A DNA stretch of 53,905 nucleotides from Desulfovibrio sp. (GTDB lineage Bacteria; Desulfobacterota; Desulfovibrionia; Desulfovibrionales; Desulfovibrionaceae). This document shows, in pieces, positions 30,165-40,837 of this stretch. The notes under the pieces were generated by a model. It did no database searches and was not told the DNA's origin. It saw nothing but the letters and a program-made list of their open reading frames with translations. A program made the translations under genes and the position numbers. The DNA is taken from assembly GCA_031269345.1 (NCBI GenBank), contig JAISZH010000168.1:1-53905 (forward strand), written 5' to 3'. Numbering within the stretch: the stretch's first letter is position 1; every line of letters begins with the position of its first letter.

Positions 30165-30812
30165 ATGAAAAACGCCGAAAAAAAAACAGACAATTCTCTG
30201 CGCATGATCCGGGAGCACGCGGAAAAGGGCGCTGTCCTGCGCCGGAGCTTTTTTGCGGAAAACGCCAGGCTGATAGCGGCCGCCGCCCTGCGCATCGCAG
30301 CGACCCTTGCGCGCGGCAACAAGCTTCTGCTCTGCGGCAACGGCGGCAGCGCCGCCGACGCCCAGCACATTGCCGCCGAATTCGTGAACCGTTTCCTTAT
30401 GGACCGGCCGCCGCTACCCGCCCTGGCCCTGACCACGGACACTTCCATACTGACAGCAATCGGAAATGATTTCGGCTTCGATCAGGTCTTCGCCAAACAG
30501 GTGCGGGCTTTTGGGAGAAGCGGGGACATGCTTGTGGTTCTGACCACCTCCGGCAACAGCGCGAATCTGATCCCGGCGTTGGAAGCCGCGCGGGAAACCG
30601 GCATGTATTGTCTGGGCATCACGGGAAACCGCGGGGGGAAAGCCGGACCGCTCTGCGACGCGCTGATCAATGTCGCGGAAACAAGCACCCCGCTGATCCA
30701 GGAAATGCATATCGCCGCTGCCCATTTACTTTGCGAGCTCACTGATTATTATCTCTTCGACAATGTGAGGGTATTGGCGCCGTTGCTGGAGCCGGGCCAA
30801 CCTCAGACCTAG
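30165..30812 (+). CDS. gmhA: SIS-domain phosphoheptose isomerase
   Basis: LLLCGNGGSAADAQHIAAEFVNRFLMDRPPLPALALTTDTSILTAIGND. Confidence 0.93.
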   Translation: MKNAEKKTDNSLRMIREHAEKGAVLRRSFFAENARLIAAAALRIAATLARGNKLLLCGNGGSAADAQHIAAEFVNRFLMDRPPLPALALTTDTSILTAIGNDFGFDQVFAKQVRAFGRSGDMLVVLTTSGNSANLIPALEAARETGMYCLGITGNRGGKAGPLCDALINVAETSTPLIQEMHIAAAHLLCELTDYYLFDNVRVLAPLLEPGQPQT

Positions 30813-30821
30813 TGCGCGGTT

Positions 30822-31053
30822 AAACGCCGAAGCGGGCGTAGGTTGGAGAGGGCCGGGTGCATCATCTGAAAGGTAAAATGCTATAGAGCAGTTCACGAAT
30901 GAAACGGGTGAACCGCTCTGCGGGGATTTGCCGGCAAATCCCTGCCGCGAAACAGGAGCGCAAAACAGGAGCGCGAAACAGGAGCGCAAAACAGGAGCGG
31001 GCGGGCTTTGCCCCCCCTCCGTAAGCGAACTGTTTCAAGCGTTGATTGCTCTA
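30822..31053 (+). repeat. Repeat family A, copy A4, with 5' extension and internal tandem expansion
   Basis: gccgaagcgggcgtaggttggagagggccgggtgcatcatct... shared with A7; 4x (a/g)aaacaggagcg array. Confidence 0.85.
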
Positions 31054-31077
31054 AAACCGATCCACAGGAGGCGGTAC

Positions 31078-31317
31078 ATGCCTATCTATGAATATAAATG
31101 CCGAAGATGCGGGATTGAGTTCGAGGAACTCGTTTCAGGCGAAGCTGTCCCTCCCTGCCCCGGCTGCGGAGACAAATCCCCTGACCTTCTGATGTCCGCC
31201 GTCTGCGTGCGCGGTTCCTCTCCCGACTTTTCCGGGGCGGATATTCCGCCCGTTTCCGGCGGCGCAGGCGGGTGCTGCGGCTGTTCGGCCTCCAGTTGCG
31301 CGGGATGCGCGCACTGA
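31078..31317 (+). CDS. FmdB-family zinc-ribbon protein
   Basis: MPIYEYKCRRCGIEFEELVSGEAVPPCPGCGDK. Confidence 0.9.
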   Translation: MPIYEYKCRRCGIEFEELVSGEAVPPCPGCGDKSPDLLMSAVCVRGSSPDFSGADIPPVSGGAGGCCGCSASSCAGCAH

Positions 31318-31327
31318 CGCCAAACTG

Positions 31328-32278
31328 ATGCGCGGTCTTACCATAGCGACACGCGGCAGCAAGCTGGCCCTGTGGCAAGCGGAGCACATCCGCGCTCTTC
31401 TGATGGAGGAACACCGGCTTGACGTCAGTCTCCTCGTTCTGAAAACCAGGGGTGACGTCATCAAAGACGCCCCTATTTCCGGGATGGACGGCAAAGGCTT
31501 TTTCGTCAGGGAAATAGAGGATGCCTTGCTGGACGGGCGCGCGGATCTGGCCGTGCATTCCATTAAGGACCTGCCCATGAAACTGCCCGCCGGTCTTAAA
31601 CTCGGGGCCGTGCCCGCGCGCGCCTCCGCGCATGATCTGCTCCTCAGTTTCCGCTATTCGGATCTGTCCGCCCTGCCCGAGGGGGCGAAAGTCGGAACCG
31701 GCAGCCCCCGCAGACGGGCGCAGCTTCTGGCCGAGCGCCCGGACCTTGACGTAAGCCCCTTGCGCGGCAATGTGGATACGCGCATAAAAAAACTTGAGCG
31801 CGGCGATTTCGCTGCTGTGGTCATGGCCGCGGCCGGGCTGGAGCGCCTCGGCCTTTGCGTTACCCATATGCATGAGCTTGCGCCGCCGCGTTTTTTGCCC
31901 GCGCCCGGACAGGGCGCTCTGGGTCTGGAATTTCGCGCTGATCGTGTGGATGTGGAATCCATGCTGGCTTTTCTGGACGACCCGCAAACCAGGGCCTGCG
32001 TCGAGGCCGAGCGCGCCTTTCTGGACGGGCTGGGGGGAGGCTGCCTTGCCCCTGTGGCGGCTTTTGCCTCCTTCGAAGGCTTTCCGAATTCCCCGCTTGC
32101 CTTGTGCGGGCTTTTGGCCGACCTGGACGGGACACGCATCATCAGGCAAAGGCAAAAAGGGCAAGCAGGGGAAGCGCGCGGGCTGGGGCTGGCCCTGGCC
32201 GAATCAGTCCTGGCGGCGGGAGGAGATGAAATTATAAACGACATTGCCCATAAACCCGGCAAGGAACCGGAAAGATGA
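31328..32278 (+). CDS. hemC: Porphobilinogen deaminase (hydroxymethylbilane synthase)
   Basis: TIATRGSKLALWQAEHI, VHSIKDLPM, PAPGQGALGLE, GGGCLAPVAAFA. Confidence 0.96.
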   Translation: MRGLTIATRGSKLALWQAEHIRALLMEEHRLDVSLLVLKTRGDVIKDAPISGMDGKGFFVREIEDALLDGRADLAVHSIKDLPMKLPAGLKLGAVPARASAHDLLLSFRYSDLSALPEGAKVGTGSPRRRAQLLAERPDLDVSPLRGNVDTRIKKLERGDFAAVVMAAAGLERLGLCVTHMHELAPPRFLPAPGQGALGLEFRADRVDVESMLAFLDDPQTRACVEAERAFLDGLGGGCLAPVAAFASFEGFPNSPLALCGLLADLDGTRIIRQRQKGQAGEARGLGLALAESVLAAGGDEIINDIAHKPGKEPER

Positions 32279-34803
32279 AACGCCGCCTGATCACCCGCGC
32301 GCGCGCTTTCGCCGGGATAAAAAGCGAAAGGGCCGCAACGCCGGCGCAACGCCCGCTTATACAGCCCGTCCCTGCGGAAAAACTCCGCGCCTGGCTTCCG
32401 CCCGAACGAATTCCCTTCAAAAGCAGCCTGGACGTTCCGCTGAACGGGAAACGCCATCTGTCGCAGCAACGCGCCCTTGACGCCCTGAAGCTCGGCCTGC
32501 ACATCAGCGCCTCCGGTTTCAACATCTACCTCTCCGGAGAGGCGGACCTCGGGCGCAGTGTTCTGTTGCGCGATCTTCTCGTGCCCTACGCAAAAAAAGG
32601 CCAGACCCCGCCGGATCTGGTCTATGTCTACAATTTCCGGGACCCGGACAGCCCGGTGCTGGTCAAACTTGCGGCCGGACAGGGGCGGAAAATCAAAAGC
32701 GCCCTGGCCAAGGCTTTCGCCCGTATCCGCAAGGAAATACTGCGGCGCATGGAACAAACCCCGCACACACAGAGCCGCTCCCTGCTCATGAGCAGGCTGC
32801 ACACCCGGCGCGAGCGCCTGATGAAACAGATGAACCGCATGGCCATGACCAGGGGTTTCAACCTGGGTCTTGACGATTCCGGGGGTATGACCATCTATCC
32901 GCTACTTGAGGGAAAACGCCTGAGCGAACAGGAATTTGAAGGTCTGGAACCACCTTTGCGCGCCGAACTCAAGCTGAAAAGCGAAACCCTGCTTGAGCCG
33001 ATCAGCGCCTTTATGCGCAAACTGGCCAAAGTCGAGGAGGATTTCCTGGACCAGGAGCGCTCTCTGGAACGCGATCTGCTGCAAGAAGTTCTGAAACTCT
33101 GCCTGGAACCTCTGGAAAAAAAATTCGCTTCCGTGGACGAGGAAAAAAAGCTGGCGGCTTTTTTCCGGGACCTTCGCGAGCATACTTTGGAAAATATGGA
33201 ATCCCTGCTTCCCCCGGATTTCCAGTTGAAATCCCAGCGCCACCAGCCCGCGCCCGCCCCCTATTCCTATGATCCGCAACCCCAGTATGACCTGACCCCG
33301 CGTTATGACGTGAACCTGTTTGTGGACAACGCCGAATGCGGCGGAGCGCCGGTTGTTTTTGAAAACCACCCCACACTGGCCAATCTCATGGGCTGCGTGG
33401 AGCGGGAATCGGAAATGGGCGCTTTGGTCACCGACTTCACCCTGATTAAGTCGGGCAGCATCCACAGGGCCAACGGCGGCTATCTGATCCTGCGCATGGA
33501 GGACGCGCTGCAATACCCGGAGGCATGGGAGGCGCTTCTGCGCTCGTTGCGCGCCGGACGCGCCCGCATGGAAGAAGCGGAGAGTGAAAGCGCCGGGCGG
33601 GCCAAGGGCATAAGCCCCGAACCTGTGCCCCTGTCGCTCAAAGTCATTCTGGTAGGCAAAGAAGACTTGTACGAAATGCTGCTTATGGCGGACGACCGTT
33701 TCAGCAAGCTTTTCAAGATCAAGGCCCATCTTTCCGAACACATGCCGCGCAACGGCGTCGGCATCCGCACCTACCTTTCGCACATGCGCCGCATCATTGA
33801 GGACGACGCGCTGCTGCCCTTTGATCAGGGGGCCATGGCGGGCCTTGTGGACTACGGCTCGCGCATCATTGAGGATCAGCAGAAGCTCTCGCTCAAATAC
33901 CCGATTCTGCGCGAGGTTATGGTCGAAGCCTCGGCCCAGGCATCGCTTGGGGGCAAGAAAAAAGTCAGCGCGGTCATTTTGCGCAAGACGCTGGACGCGC
34001 GCAATTTCCGCTCGAACCTGGTCGAAGAGGCCTTCATGGAGGAATACGACCGGGGCATCATCAAGGTCGCGACCAGCGGTGAAGCTGTGGGAAAAGTGAA
34101 CGGACTCTCCGTTTCTTTTTACGGGGACTTTGAATTCGGCCTGCCGCACGAAATTTCCTGCACGGTTGGCGCTGGCACCGGGGGGATCATAGATCTTGAG
34201 CGGGACGCGGAACTGGGTGGCCCTATCCACACCAAGGCCATGATGATCCTGAAAAGCTACCTGGTAGGCGCCTTTGCCCGCAACAAACCACTGGTGCTGA
34301 CAGGCAGCCTGGGTTTTGAGCAGAACTACAGCGGCGTTGAAGGCGACTCCGCCTCCGGGGCTGAGTTGGCCGCCCTGATCTCGGCCCTTTCAGGAGTCCC
34401 CCTGCGCCTGTCTTTGGCCTTCACCGGCGCTCTGGGCCAGGACGGACGCATTATGGCCGTAGGCGGGGTGACCCGCAAGATCGAAGGGTTCTTCCAAGTC
34501 TGCAAGCGCCAGGGTCTGACCGGCGAACAGGGAGTGATCCTGCCCAGGGACAACCTCTGCCACGTGCTGTTGCAAGGCGAGGTCTTCGAGGCGGTCAGGA
34601 CCGGAAAATTCCATATCTACGCGGTAAGCCACATCAGCGAAGCCATGGAGATATTGGGCGGCCTGCCCAGCGGCAAGGCCGGACGCGACGGGACTTACGA
34701 GAAGGGAACCATTTACGCCTTGGCGGACGCGCGCCTCGCGGAGCTAACTCGCATTTCTCTGCGCTGCAACGGCGTCACGGCCTCATCACAACCTTTTCGA
34801 TAG
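32275..34803 (+). CDS. Lon-like (S16) ATP-dependent protease, AAA_32-type
   Basis: C-terminal [22 protein letters not shown]...[22 protein letters not shown]. Confidence 0.9.
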   Translation: MKRRLITRARAFAGIKSERAATPAQRPLIQPVPAEKLRAWLPPERIPFKSSLDVPLNGKRHLSQQRALDALKLGLHISASGFNIYLSGEADLGRSVLLRDLLVPYAKKGQTPPDLVYVYNFRDPDSPVLVKLAAGQGRKIKSALAKAFARIRKEILRRMEQTPHTQSRSLLMSRLHTRRERLMKQMNRMAMTRGFNLGLDDSGGMTIYPLLEGKRLSEQEFEGLEPPLRAELKLKSETLLEPISAFMRKLAKVEEDFLDQERSLERDLLQEVLKLCLEPLEKKFASVDEEKKLAAFFRDLREHTLENMESLLPPDFQLKSQRHQPAPAPYSYDPQPQYDLTPRYDVNLFVDNAECGGAPVVFENHPTLANLMGCVERESEMGALVTDFTLIKSGSIHRANGGYLILRMEDALQYPEAWEALLRSLRAGRARMEEAESESAGRAKGISPEPVPLSLKVILVGKEDLYEMLLMADDRFSKLFKIKAHLSEHMPRNGVGIRTYLSHMRRIIEDDALLPFDQGAMAGLVDYGSRIIEDQQKLSLKYPILREVMVEASAQASLGGKKKVSAVILRKTLDARNFRSNLVEEAFMEEYDRGIIKVATSGEAVGKVNGLSVSFYGDFEFGLPHEISCTVGAGTGGIIDLERDAELGGPIHTKAMMILKSYLVGAFARNKPLVLTGSLGFEQNYSGVEGDSASGAELAALISALSGVPLRLSLAFTGALGQDGRIMAVGGVTRKIEGFFQVCKRQGLTGEQGVILPRDNLCHVLLQGEVFEAVRTGKFHIYAVSHISEAMEILGGLPSGKAGRDGTYEKGTIYALADARLAELTRISLRCNGVTASSQPFR

Positions 34804-35355
34804 CACGGCGGTGACCGGCACATCCTCGTGGTAGCCCACGGAGCGGGTCTGAACCTTGCTTATAGCGTCCACAACCTCCGCGCCTTCGATGACTTTGCCG
34901 AACACGCAGTATCCCCAGTCCTGGCCTTTGGGCGCCTTGTGGTTGAGAAAGGCGTTGTCCTTGGTATTGATGAAGAACTGGGAGGTGGCCGAGTGCGGAT
35001 CATTGGTGCGGGCCATGGCGATGCTGTATTTGACGTTGGGAAGCATATTGGCGGCCTCGTTGCTGATTGGAGCCCGCGTCTTCTTTTCCCGCATGTCGGC
35101 GGTCATTCCCCCGCCCTGGATCATAAAATCGCGGATGACGCGATGGAATATTGTCCCATCGTAAAAGCCGTCCTCCGCATAACTGCGAAAATTTGCCGCC
35201 GTAAGCGGCGCCTTGTCAAAATCCAGCTCAATGACGATAAGGCCCATGCTCGTATGCAGTTCCGCCATATTCCTTTCCTTTCCCGCCGCATGCGCGGGCG
35301 TCGCCACAAAGGCCATAAAGGCGAAAACCGCAATAATATTCATAAGATAACTCAT
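34786..35355 (-). CDS. Cyclophilin-type peptidyl-prolyl isomerase with signal peptide
   Basis: [42 protein letters not shown]; signal [23 protein letters not shown]. Confidence 0.93.
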   Translation of the reverse strand: MSYLMNIIAVFAFMAFVATPAHAAGKERNMAELHTSMGLIVIELDFDKAPLTAANFRSYAEDGFYDGTIFHRVIRDFMIQGGGMTADMREKKTRAPISNEAANMLPNVKYSIAMARTNDPHSATSQFFINTKDNAFLNHKAPKGQDWGYCVFGKVIEGAEVVDAISKVQTRSVGYHEDVPVTAVLSKRL

Positions 35356-35649
35356 GAAATCCGCTCCGTGGACGTTGGCGTGTAAGCGCGTTTGCCGTAC
35401 AAACGGACGTCTGCCGGCTTGTGAGTGCCGTTTCACAATTCCATTTCCGAATAATCTCATGTTCAAATGAATAAAACAACATGCTCTTGGACAATACGGC
35501 AATTTGCTGATAAAAATTTCCGGCGTTCAATCAGGCGGGGCAGTGGTTTCAGCAAGCCGTGGAAAAGAGGGTGTACGGGGCTGGTTGTACCGTCGTTAAT
35601 CTCAAATTGCGGGGTCACTACGGGCTGTTTAATGCAATCTCCGGGAAAT

Positions 35650-36660
35650 ATGGAGGTTTTCGCGGGCAAAACCTGCGTTGTCTTCCGCCTGGGGCGGTTT
35701 GGGGATGTGGTTTTGGCCAGCGGCGTGCTCAAGCGCTGGGCTTGTGAATTCGGCCTCAATTTCGTTTTTGTGACCGGGAGCGAATTTGCTCCCCTGTTTC
35801 GCCATGCCGCCTTTGTCAAAGAGACCATAAGCCCGCCGTCAGACCCCGATCCCATGAATTTTTTCCTTTTCTGCCGTGAAACGGCCGAGCGTTTTCGGGG
35901 CAGCCCGCTCATCGACCTGCACGGCGCCTTGCGTTCGCGTCTTTTGTCCTTGCTCTGGCGGGGGCCTGTGCTGCGTTACCCCAAAAACGCCTTGGCCCGC
36001 CGTCTTTTTCTTGCCTCAGGCGGAAAACTGTTCAAAAATAATTTGCTCGCCTGTAATGTGCCGCAACGCTACTATCAGACCTTGGGCTTGCGTCCGCCCC
36101 CGGCCGCGGAGCTTCGGCCGCGCCTCTGCTTTTCCGAAGAAGAACTGCGCGCGGCCCGCGCCAGGCTGGACGGGATATTTAATCCCGGAGCACGGCCTGT
36201 CGCCCTGCACATCCACGCCGCTCACCCGCTGAAAGCCATTCCTGCAACAACAACCCGGCCACTGCTCGCCCTGCTCAAGGAGCGGGGAATTCCCTGTCTG
36301 GTCCTCGGCCGGGGCGAGGCCCTTCTGCCGGAAAACCGGGCGGATTTGACCAACAAGACCTCTTTGCGCGAACTTGGCGCCCTGCTTTCCCTATGCCGTG
36401 TCCTGGTCAGTCCGGATTCCGGGCCGCTGCATCTGGCAGCGGCCGTTGACACCCCCGTTGTCGCCCTCTTCGGTCCCACTACGCGCGAGTGGGGATTTTA
36501 TCCTTGCGGGCCGCGCGACATTGTGCTTGAAAAAGAACTTTCCTGCCGTCCCTGTTCCCTCCACGGAGGGCTGCGTTGCGGCACTGGCGGACAATGCCTG
36601 TCTTCGATTGCCGCCGAAGATGTGATGCGGGCTATTGAACAAGGCGGCTGGACAAGTTAA
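35650..36660 (+). CDS. Glycosyltransferase family 9 (heptosyltransferase-like)
   Basis: VFRLGRFGDVVLASGVLKRW; SPDSGPLHLAAAVDTPVVALFGPTTREWGFYP; start could also be ATG 35632. Confidence 0.88.
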   Translation: MEVFAGKTCVVFRLGRFGDVVLASGVLKRWACEFGLNFVFVTGSEFAPLFRHAAFVKETISPPSDPDPMNFFLFCRETAERFRGSPLIDLHGALRSRLLSLLWRGPVLRYPKNALARRLFLASGGKLFKNNLLACNVPQRYYQTLGLRPPPAAELRPRLCFSEEELRAARARLDGIFNPGARPVALHIHAAHPLKAIPATTTRPLLALLKERGIPCLVLGRGEALLPENRADLTNKTSLRELGALLSLCRVLVSPDSGPLHLAAAVDTPVVALFGPTTREWGFYPCGPRDIVLEKELSCRPCSLHGGLRCGTGGQCLSSIAAEDVMRAIEQGGWTS

Positions 36661-36681
36661 AATAAATGAAAGCATATCGTT

Positions 36682-36703
36682 TTGAGCAGTTCACGAATGA
36701 GGT
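36682..36703 (+). repeat. Truncated family A terminus (A5)
   Basis: gagcagttcacgaatga directly upstream of next CDS. Confidence 0.5.
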
Positions 36704-36709
36704 GCCGTG

Positions 36710-37168
36710 ATGTCTCTTTCCGCGATTGTCGCCGAAGAACAGAAAGAGCGTGAGCTTTTCGCCTCCATACTTGAGATGTCCCGGCAAGAAGACTGTCCTT
36801 TGCGCGATCTCTTCGCGCTGACCCTGCGGCTGGCGAATCCGGGTTGCGCCGAGGACGAGGTGCTGGAAAAAACCCGCCTCTATGAAGGATATCTGGCAAA
36901 TCCACCGAATGGCGCCGATGAGTTAGGCAATCCCCGCTGGATCAGCCTGACTGTGGACGACGAACGAATGCGGCAGGACGCGGCAGGGCGGCAGGACATG
37001 GCGTCGGGGATCAGGGCGAGTGACGGGGTCTTCCGGCGCCGCCAGGGCGTGTGGGGCATTTTGAAAGGCCTGCTCCGGCGGTCGGGCGGACAAGCCCGGC
37101 GCACCGTCCAGCATCTCATACCAAGTTGCATTCAAACTCGTTTGAATGCAAGCCGCCAACGGTTTTGA
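36710..37168 (+). CDS. Hypothetical protein; 3' end merges with a palindromic repeat
   Basis: ORF with plausible N-terminal coding content; terminal codons overlap gcattcaaactcgtttgaatgc palindrome. Confidence 0.45.
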   Translation: MSLSAIVAEEQKERELFASILEMSRQEDCPLRDLFALTLRLANPGCAEDEVLEKTRLYEGYLANPPNGADELGNPRWISLTVDDERMRQDAAGRQDMASGIRASDGVFRRRQGVWGILKGLLRRSGGQARRTVQHLIPSCIQTRLNASRQRF

Positions 37169-37300
37169 AAAACGGGGGAAGCCTGATTTTTCAAAAAGTT
37201 GCGGGCGGCGGCTTCGCCAACTCAATTCGCTTTCTATCGAAAGCAAATCGGCGTCAAGCGTAAGTGCAATAAGAGGTTTCAGACCATAAAGGAATTTTTG

Positions 37301-38134
37301 ATGAAAAATTTTCTGATTTCGGGCTGCCTGTTTTACGTGGCGCTTCTTGCCGGCTGCGTGACCACGGGTGGCGGCGGCGGGGGAGGAGGCGGCAGTCTGA
37401 GCGCGCAGGTGGAAAAACATGAACGGCAGATTCAGGGCCTTTTGACCCAGGTCGGCCAGGTGGAGCAGGTGTTGCCCGGCCAGGCCGAGATGTGGTCGCA
37501 GATGCAGACCATGCGCCAGGAGTTGAACGCCCTGACCGGAAAAATTGACGATTTGCGCATTTCCGGCGGAGGAGCGGGAGACCCCGGGTTACGGGATCGC
37601 GTTTCGCGCCTTGAGAGCGTTGTGCGCCAGATGGCCGCGCAGTTGTCGGTCAATGTGGACAGCCTGAATGCCTCCGATGCGGGTGGAACCAGACCCTATC
37701 AGCAACCGCCGGTGCCAGCGGTTTCCGCTACCGTCACGCCTGCCGCCCAGCCCGCGGACAGGGCGACGGCCATCTACGAAGCCGGCATAAAATCCTTTGA
37801 TCAGCGCCGTTACAAGGAGGCGGTTTCTTCCTTCAAGGGTTTTTACGCCGCCTACCCGGAGCATAAGCTGGCCGGAAACGCCCATTTCTGGGAAGGGGAG
37901 TCCTGGTTCCAACTCAAGGATTACGCCAGAGCGGCCCTGGCGTACCAGGAGGTAATAGCCAAGTTTCCCGGCAGCCCGAAATTGCAGTCGGCCATGTTGA
38001 AGCAGGGCATGGCCTTAAGCGGCGCGGGCAAGAAACAGGCCGCGCGCGAGCGGCTTAACGAACTGCTGGCGCGTTACCCCAACAGCCCGGAGGCCACCAG
38101 AGCAAAGCAGCTTCTGGCCGACAGCAAATTCTAG
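37301..38134 (+). CDS. cpoB: Tol-Pal system protein YbgF/CpoB-like, lipoprotein-type signal, TPR
   Basis: [11 protein letters not shown] lipobox; coiled coil; [44 protein letters not shown]. Confidence 0.88.
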   Translation: MKNFLISGCLFYVALLAGCVTTGGGGGGGGGSLSAQVEKHERQIQGLLTQVGQVEQVLPGQAEMWSQMQTMRQELNALTGKIDDLRISGGGAGDPGLRDRVSRLESVVRQMAAQLSVNVDSLNASDAGGTRPYQQPPVPAVSATVTPAAQPADRATAIYEAGIKSFDQRRYKEAVSSFKGFYAAYPEHKLAGNAHFWEGESWFQLKDYARAALAYQEVIAKFPGSPKLQSAMLKQGMALSGAGKKQAARERLNELLARYPNSPEATRAKQLLADSKF

Positions 38135-38366
38135 AGCGGTTCACGAAGGAAACCAGGAAGGTAGCATGGGCCTTCAGGTCCATGCGTCTTGCGCTTGGGC
38201 GGGGTCGGACTATCCGGTCTGAAGGCCGGGGTCTCAAACCGTAAAGGAAGCTCAGATGAGTGAACCGCTCTGCAAGGATTTGCGTGCAAATCCTTGCCGC
38301 GAAACAGGAGCAGGCGGGCTTTGCCCGCCGTAAGCTAACTGTTTCAAGCGGAACGGGCGCAGGTCG
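38132..38366 (+). repeat. Repeat family A, copy A6, interrupted by a ~104-bp insert (38154-38257)
   Basis: tagagcggttcacgaaggaaac [insert] gagtgaaccgctctgcaaggatttgcgtgcaaatccttgccgcgaaacaggagcaggcgggctttgcccgcc. Confidence 0.85.
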
Positions 38367-38393
38367 GAGAAGATCAAACGGTTGGGGGAGGAA

Positions 38394-39515
38394 ATGTCCA
38401 AGTACGGAAAAACGCTTGTTTTAAAGCTCGGAACGAGCGTCCTCACCTTGGGCGGGAGCAAGCTCAACAAGGCGCATATGGTCGAGGTCGTCCGCCTCTG
38501 CGCCGGGGCCGTTGCCGCAGGGCGCAGAATTATCATTGTTTCTTCCGGGGCCATTGCCGCCGGGCGCGAACACCTCAATTTCCCTTCTCTTCCCCCGGTC
38601 TTGTCCTCCAAGCAGCTTCTTGCCGCGGTCGGGCAAAGCCGCCTTATCCAGACCTGGGAGCAGCTTTTTGCCATCTACAACCTGAACATCGGGCAGATGC
38701 TGCTGACACGCGCCGATCTTGAAGACCGCGAACGTTTCCTTAATGCCCGCGACATGTTGAACGCCCTGCTTGACAACGGCATTATACCGGTTGTCAATGA
38801 AAACGATGCCGTGGCGGTGTCCGAGATCAGAGTGGGGGACAACGACAATCTCTCGGCCCTGGTCGCGGTTCTCGCCCAGGCGGACCTGCTGGTGTTGCTC
38901 ACGGATATGGACGGGCTGCATACCGCCGACCCCCGCCTTGAACCGGAGGCCACGCTGATCCGGCGTATTGAGAATATTGATGATTCCCTGCTCCAGATGG
39001 CCGGAGGTCCGGTGTCCGGCTTGGGCATAGGCGGCATGGCCACCAAGATTCAGGCGGCGGAGATAGCGACGCGCGCAGGGATAGGCGTCGTCATAGCCCG
39101 GGGGACGGAAAATTCAATGCTGGCCGATATTTTGCAAGGCAAGGAAAGGGGCACTTTTTTCATGCCCCGGCGCACGCCGCTGGAGCAGCGCAAGATATGG
39201 ATCTTCGGCGCCCCCCCCGCCGGCGCCCTGAGCATTGACGCCGGAGCTGTAAACGCCTTGGTCAAAGGCAAAAGTTCCCTGCTTCCCGCCGGCATAACCG
39301 CCGTCGAAGGGACCTTCGCCAGAGGCGACGTGGTGCGCATCCTGGATCCGGACGGACGGGATTTGGCGCATGGAGTGCCGCGCTATAACAGCGACGCCCT
39401 GTCCATGATCCGGGGCCGGCGCTCGGATGAGATCGGGGCGGTGCTCGGTTATGAATATGGTCCGGTGGCCGTCCATCGCGACGACTTGATTATGCTGGAG
39501 CATTGCAATTTTTGA
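38394..39515 (+). CDS. proB: Glutamate 5-kinase
   Basis: [37 protein letters not shown] domain; ggggagga SD. Confidence 0.96.
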   Translation: MSKYGKTLVLKLGTSVLTLGGSKLNKAHMVEVVRLCAGAVAAGRRIIIVSSGAIAAGREHLNFPSLPPVLSSKQLLAAVGQSRLIQTWEQLFAIYNLNIGQMLLTRADLEDRERFLNARDMLNALLDNGIIPVVNENDAVAVSEIRVGDNDNLSALVAVLAQADLLVLLTDMDGLHTADPRLEPEATLIRRIENIDDSLLQMAGGPVSGLGIGGMATKIQAAEIATRAGIGVVIARGTENSMLADILQGKERGTFFMPRRTPLEQRKIWIFGAPPAGALSIDAGAVNALVKGKSSLLPAGITAVEGTFARGDVVRILDPDGRDLAHGVPRYNSDALSMIRGRRSDEIGAVLGYEYGPVAVHRDDLIMLEHCNF

Positions 39516-39546
39516 CCGGCCGAACGACCGGGATCGGAGGTGGAGC

Positions 39547-40830
39547 GTGGACGCGGAAAAAGACGGGAAAGGCGGCATTGATCTTGAATTCATGGGCAGG
39601 CAGGCGCGCGCCGCGGCCCTGGTTCTGGCCGGATTGGACAGCCCGCGCAAAAACGCGCTGTTGATGTCTTTGGCCCAAGCTTTGGATGAGGCCCTTCCGG
39701 ACATTCTCGCGGCCAATGCCGAAGATGTCGAAACCGCCCGTTCCCAAGGGATGAGCGAGGGTCTTCTGGACCGTATGCTGTTGGATGAAAAACGCCTGCG
39801 CGGCATAGCCGCGGATGTCCGCTGCACGGCCGCCCTGCCGGACCCGGTGGGGACGGTTATGGACGGGCGCAGGCTGGATTCCGGACTTTTCCTCACGCGC
39901 CGCCGCGTGCCGCTGGGGGTGGTTGCGGCTGTCTATGAGGCCAGGCCGAATGTGACCATAGACATCGCCTCCCTGTGCCTGAAAACCGGCAATGCGGTCA
40001 TTCTGCGCGGCGGCAAGGAAATTTTGCATTCCAACGCCGCCCTGGTCGGGGTCGTCCGCGCCTGCCTGGAAAAAGCCGGGCTTCCGGCGGCCTGCGCGCA
40101 GCACGTCAATTCTCCGGACCGGGCGCTGCTGATGGAGCTTATGCATATGGACGCATACGTGGACATGCTGATCCCGCGAGGAGGCGAGGGCCTGCACCGC
40201 CTGTGCAGGGATGAATCCAGCATCCCGGTCATTACCGGGGGCATTGGGGTCTGCCATATATATGTGGACGCCAGAGTGGATGCGGACAGGGCCCTGCCGG
40301 TCATTGAAAACGCCAAGATGCAGCGCCCGAGCGCATGCAACTCCGTTGAGACCCTGCTCGTCCACAAGGATATTGCCTCTTCCTTTCTGCCGCGTCTGGC
40401 CGCGCGTCTGATCCCTCTGGGCGCGACCCTGCACCTTGATCCCGGGGCCGAGGTCGCGCTGGGCGGCGCTTATCCTTCCGTTCCGGTGCGCGAGGGCGAC
40501 TATGGCAAGGAATGGTTGAGCTATGACCTGAATGTGCGGGTGGTATCCGGGCTGGACGAGGCGCTGGAGCATATCCGCATCCACGGCACAGCCCATTCGG
40601 AGGCCGTACTCACGGAGGATCTGGCTGTGGCCGAGCGTTTTGTCAACGAGGTCGACGCCTCGGCCGTCTATGTGAACGCCTCGACCCGCTTCACGGACGG
40701 AGGACAGTTCGGTTTGGGCGCGGAAGTGGCCATAAGCACGCAGAGGCTGCATGCGCGTGGCCCTATGGGGCCGGAGGCTTTGACCACCTGGAAGTGGATA
40801 GCCCACGGGAATTACAGCGTCAGGGAATAA
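39547..40830 (+). CDS. proA: Gamma-glutamyl phosphate reductase (GTG start)
   Basis: [51 protein letters not shown]. Confidence 0.96.
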   Translation: MDAEKDGKGGIDLEFMGRQARAAALVLAGLDSPRKNALLMSLAQALDEALPDILAANAEDVETARSQGMSEGLLDRMLLDEKRLRGIAADVRCTAALPDPVGTVMDGRRLDSGLFLTRRRVPLGVVAAVYEARPNVTIDIASLCLKTGNAVILRGGKEILHSNAALVGVVRACLEKAGLPAACAQHVNSPDRALLMELMHMDAYVDMLIPRGGEGLHRLCRDESSIPVITGGIGVCHIYVDARVDADRALPVIENAKMQRPSACNSVETLLVHKDIASSFLPRLAARLIPLGATLHLDPGAEVALGGAYPSVPVREGDYGKEWLSYDLNVRVVSGLDEALEHIRIHGTAHSEAVLTEDLAVAERFVNEVDASAVYVNASTRFTDGGQFGLGAEVAISTQRLHARGPMGPEALTTWKWIAHGNYSVRE

Positions 40831-40837
40831 TTCTCCA

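Noticed and set aside
32500-32560. Degenerate Walker A (GEADLGRS) in the Lon-like protease as evidence of a dead ATPase
   Set aside because: AAA_32-type Lon-like proteins commonly have divergent P-loops; cannot be judged without alignment.
32902-34230. 442-aa minus-strand ORF
   Set aside because: Antisense shadow of the Lon-like protease gene.
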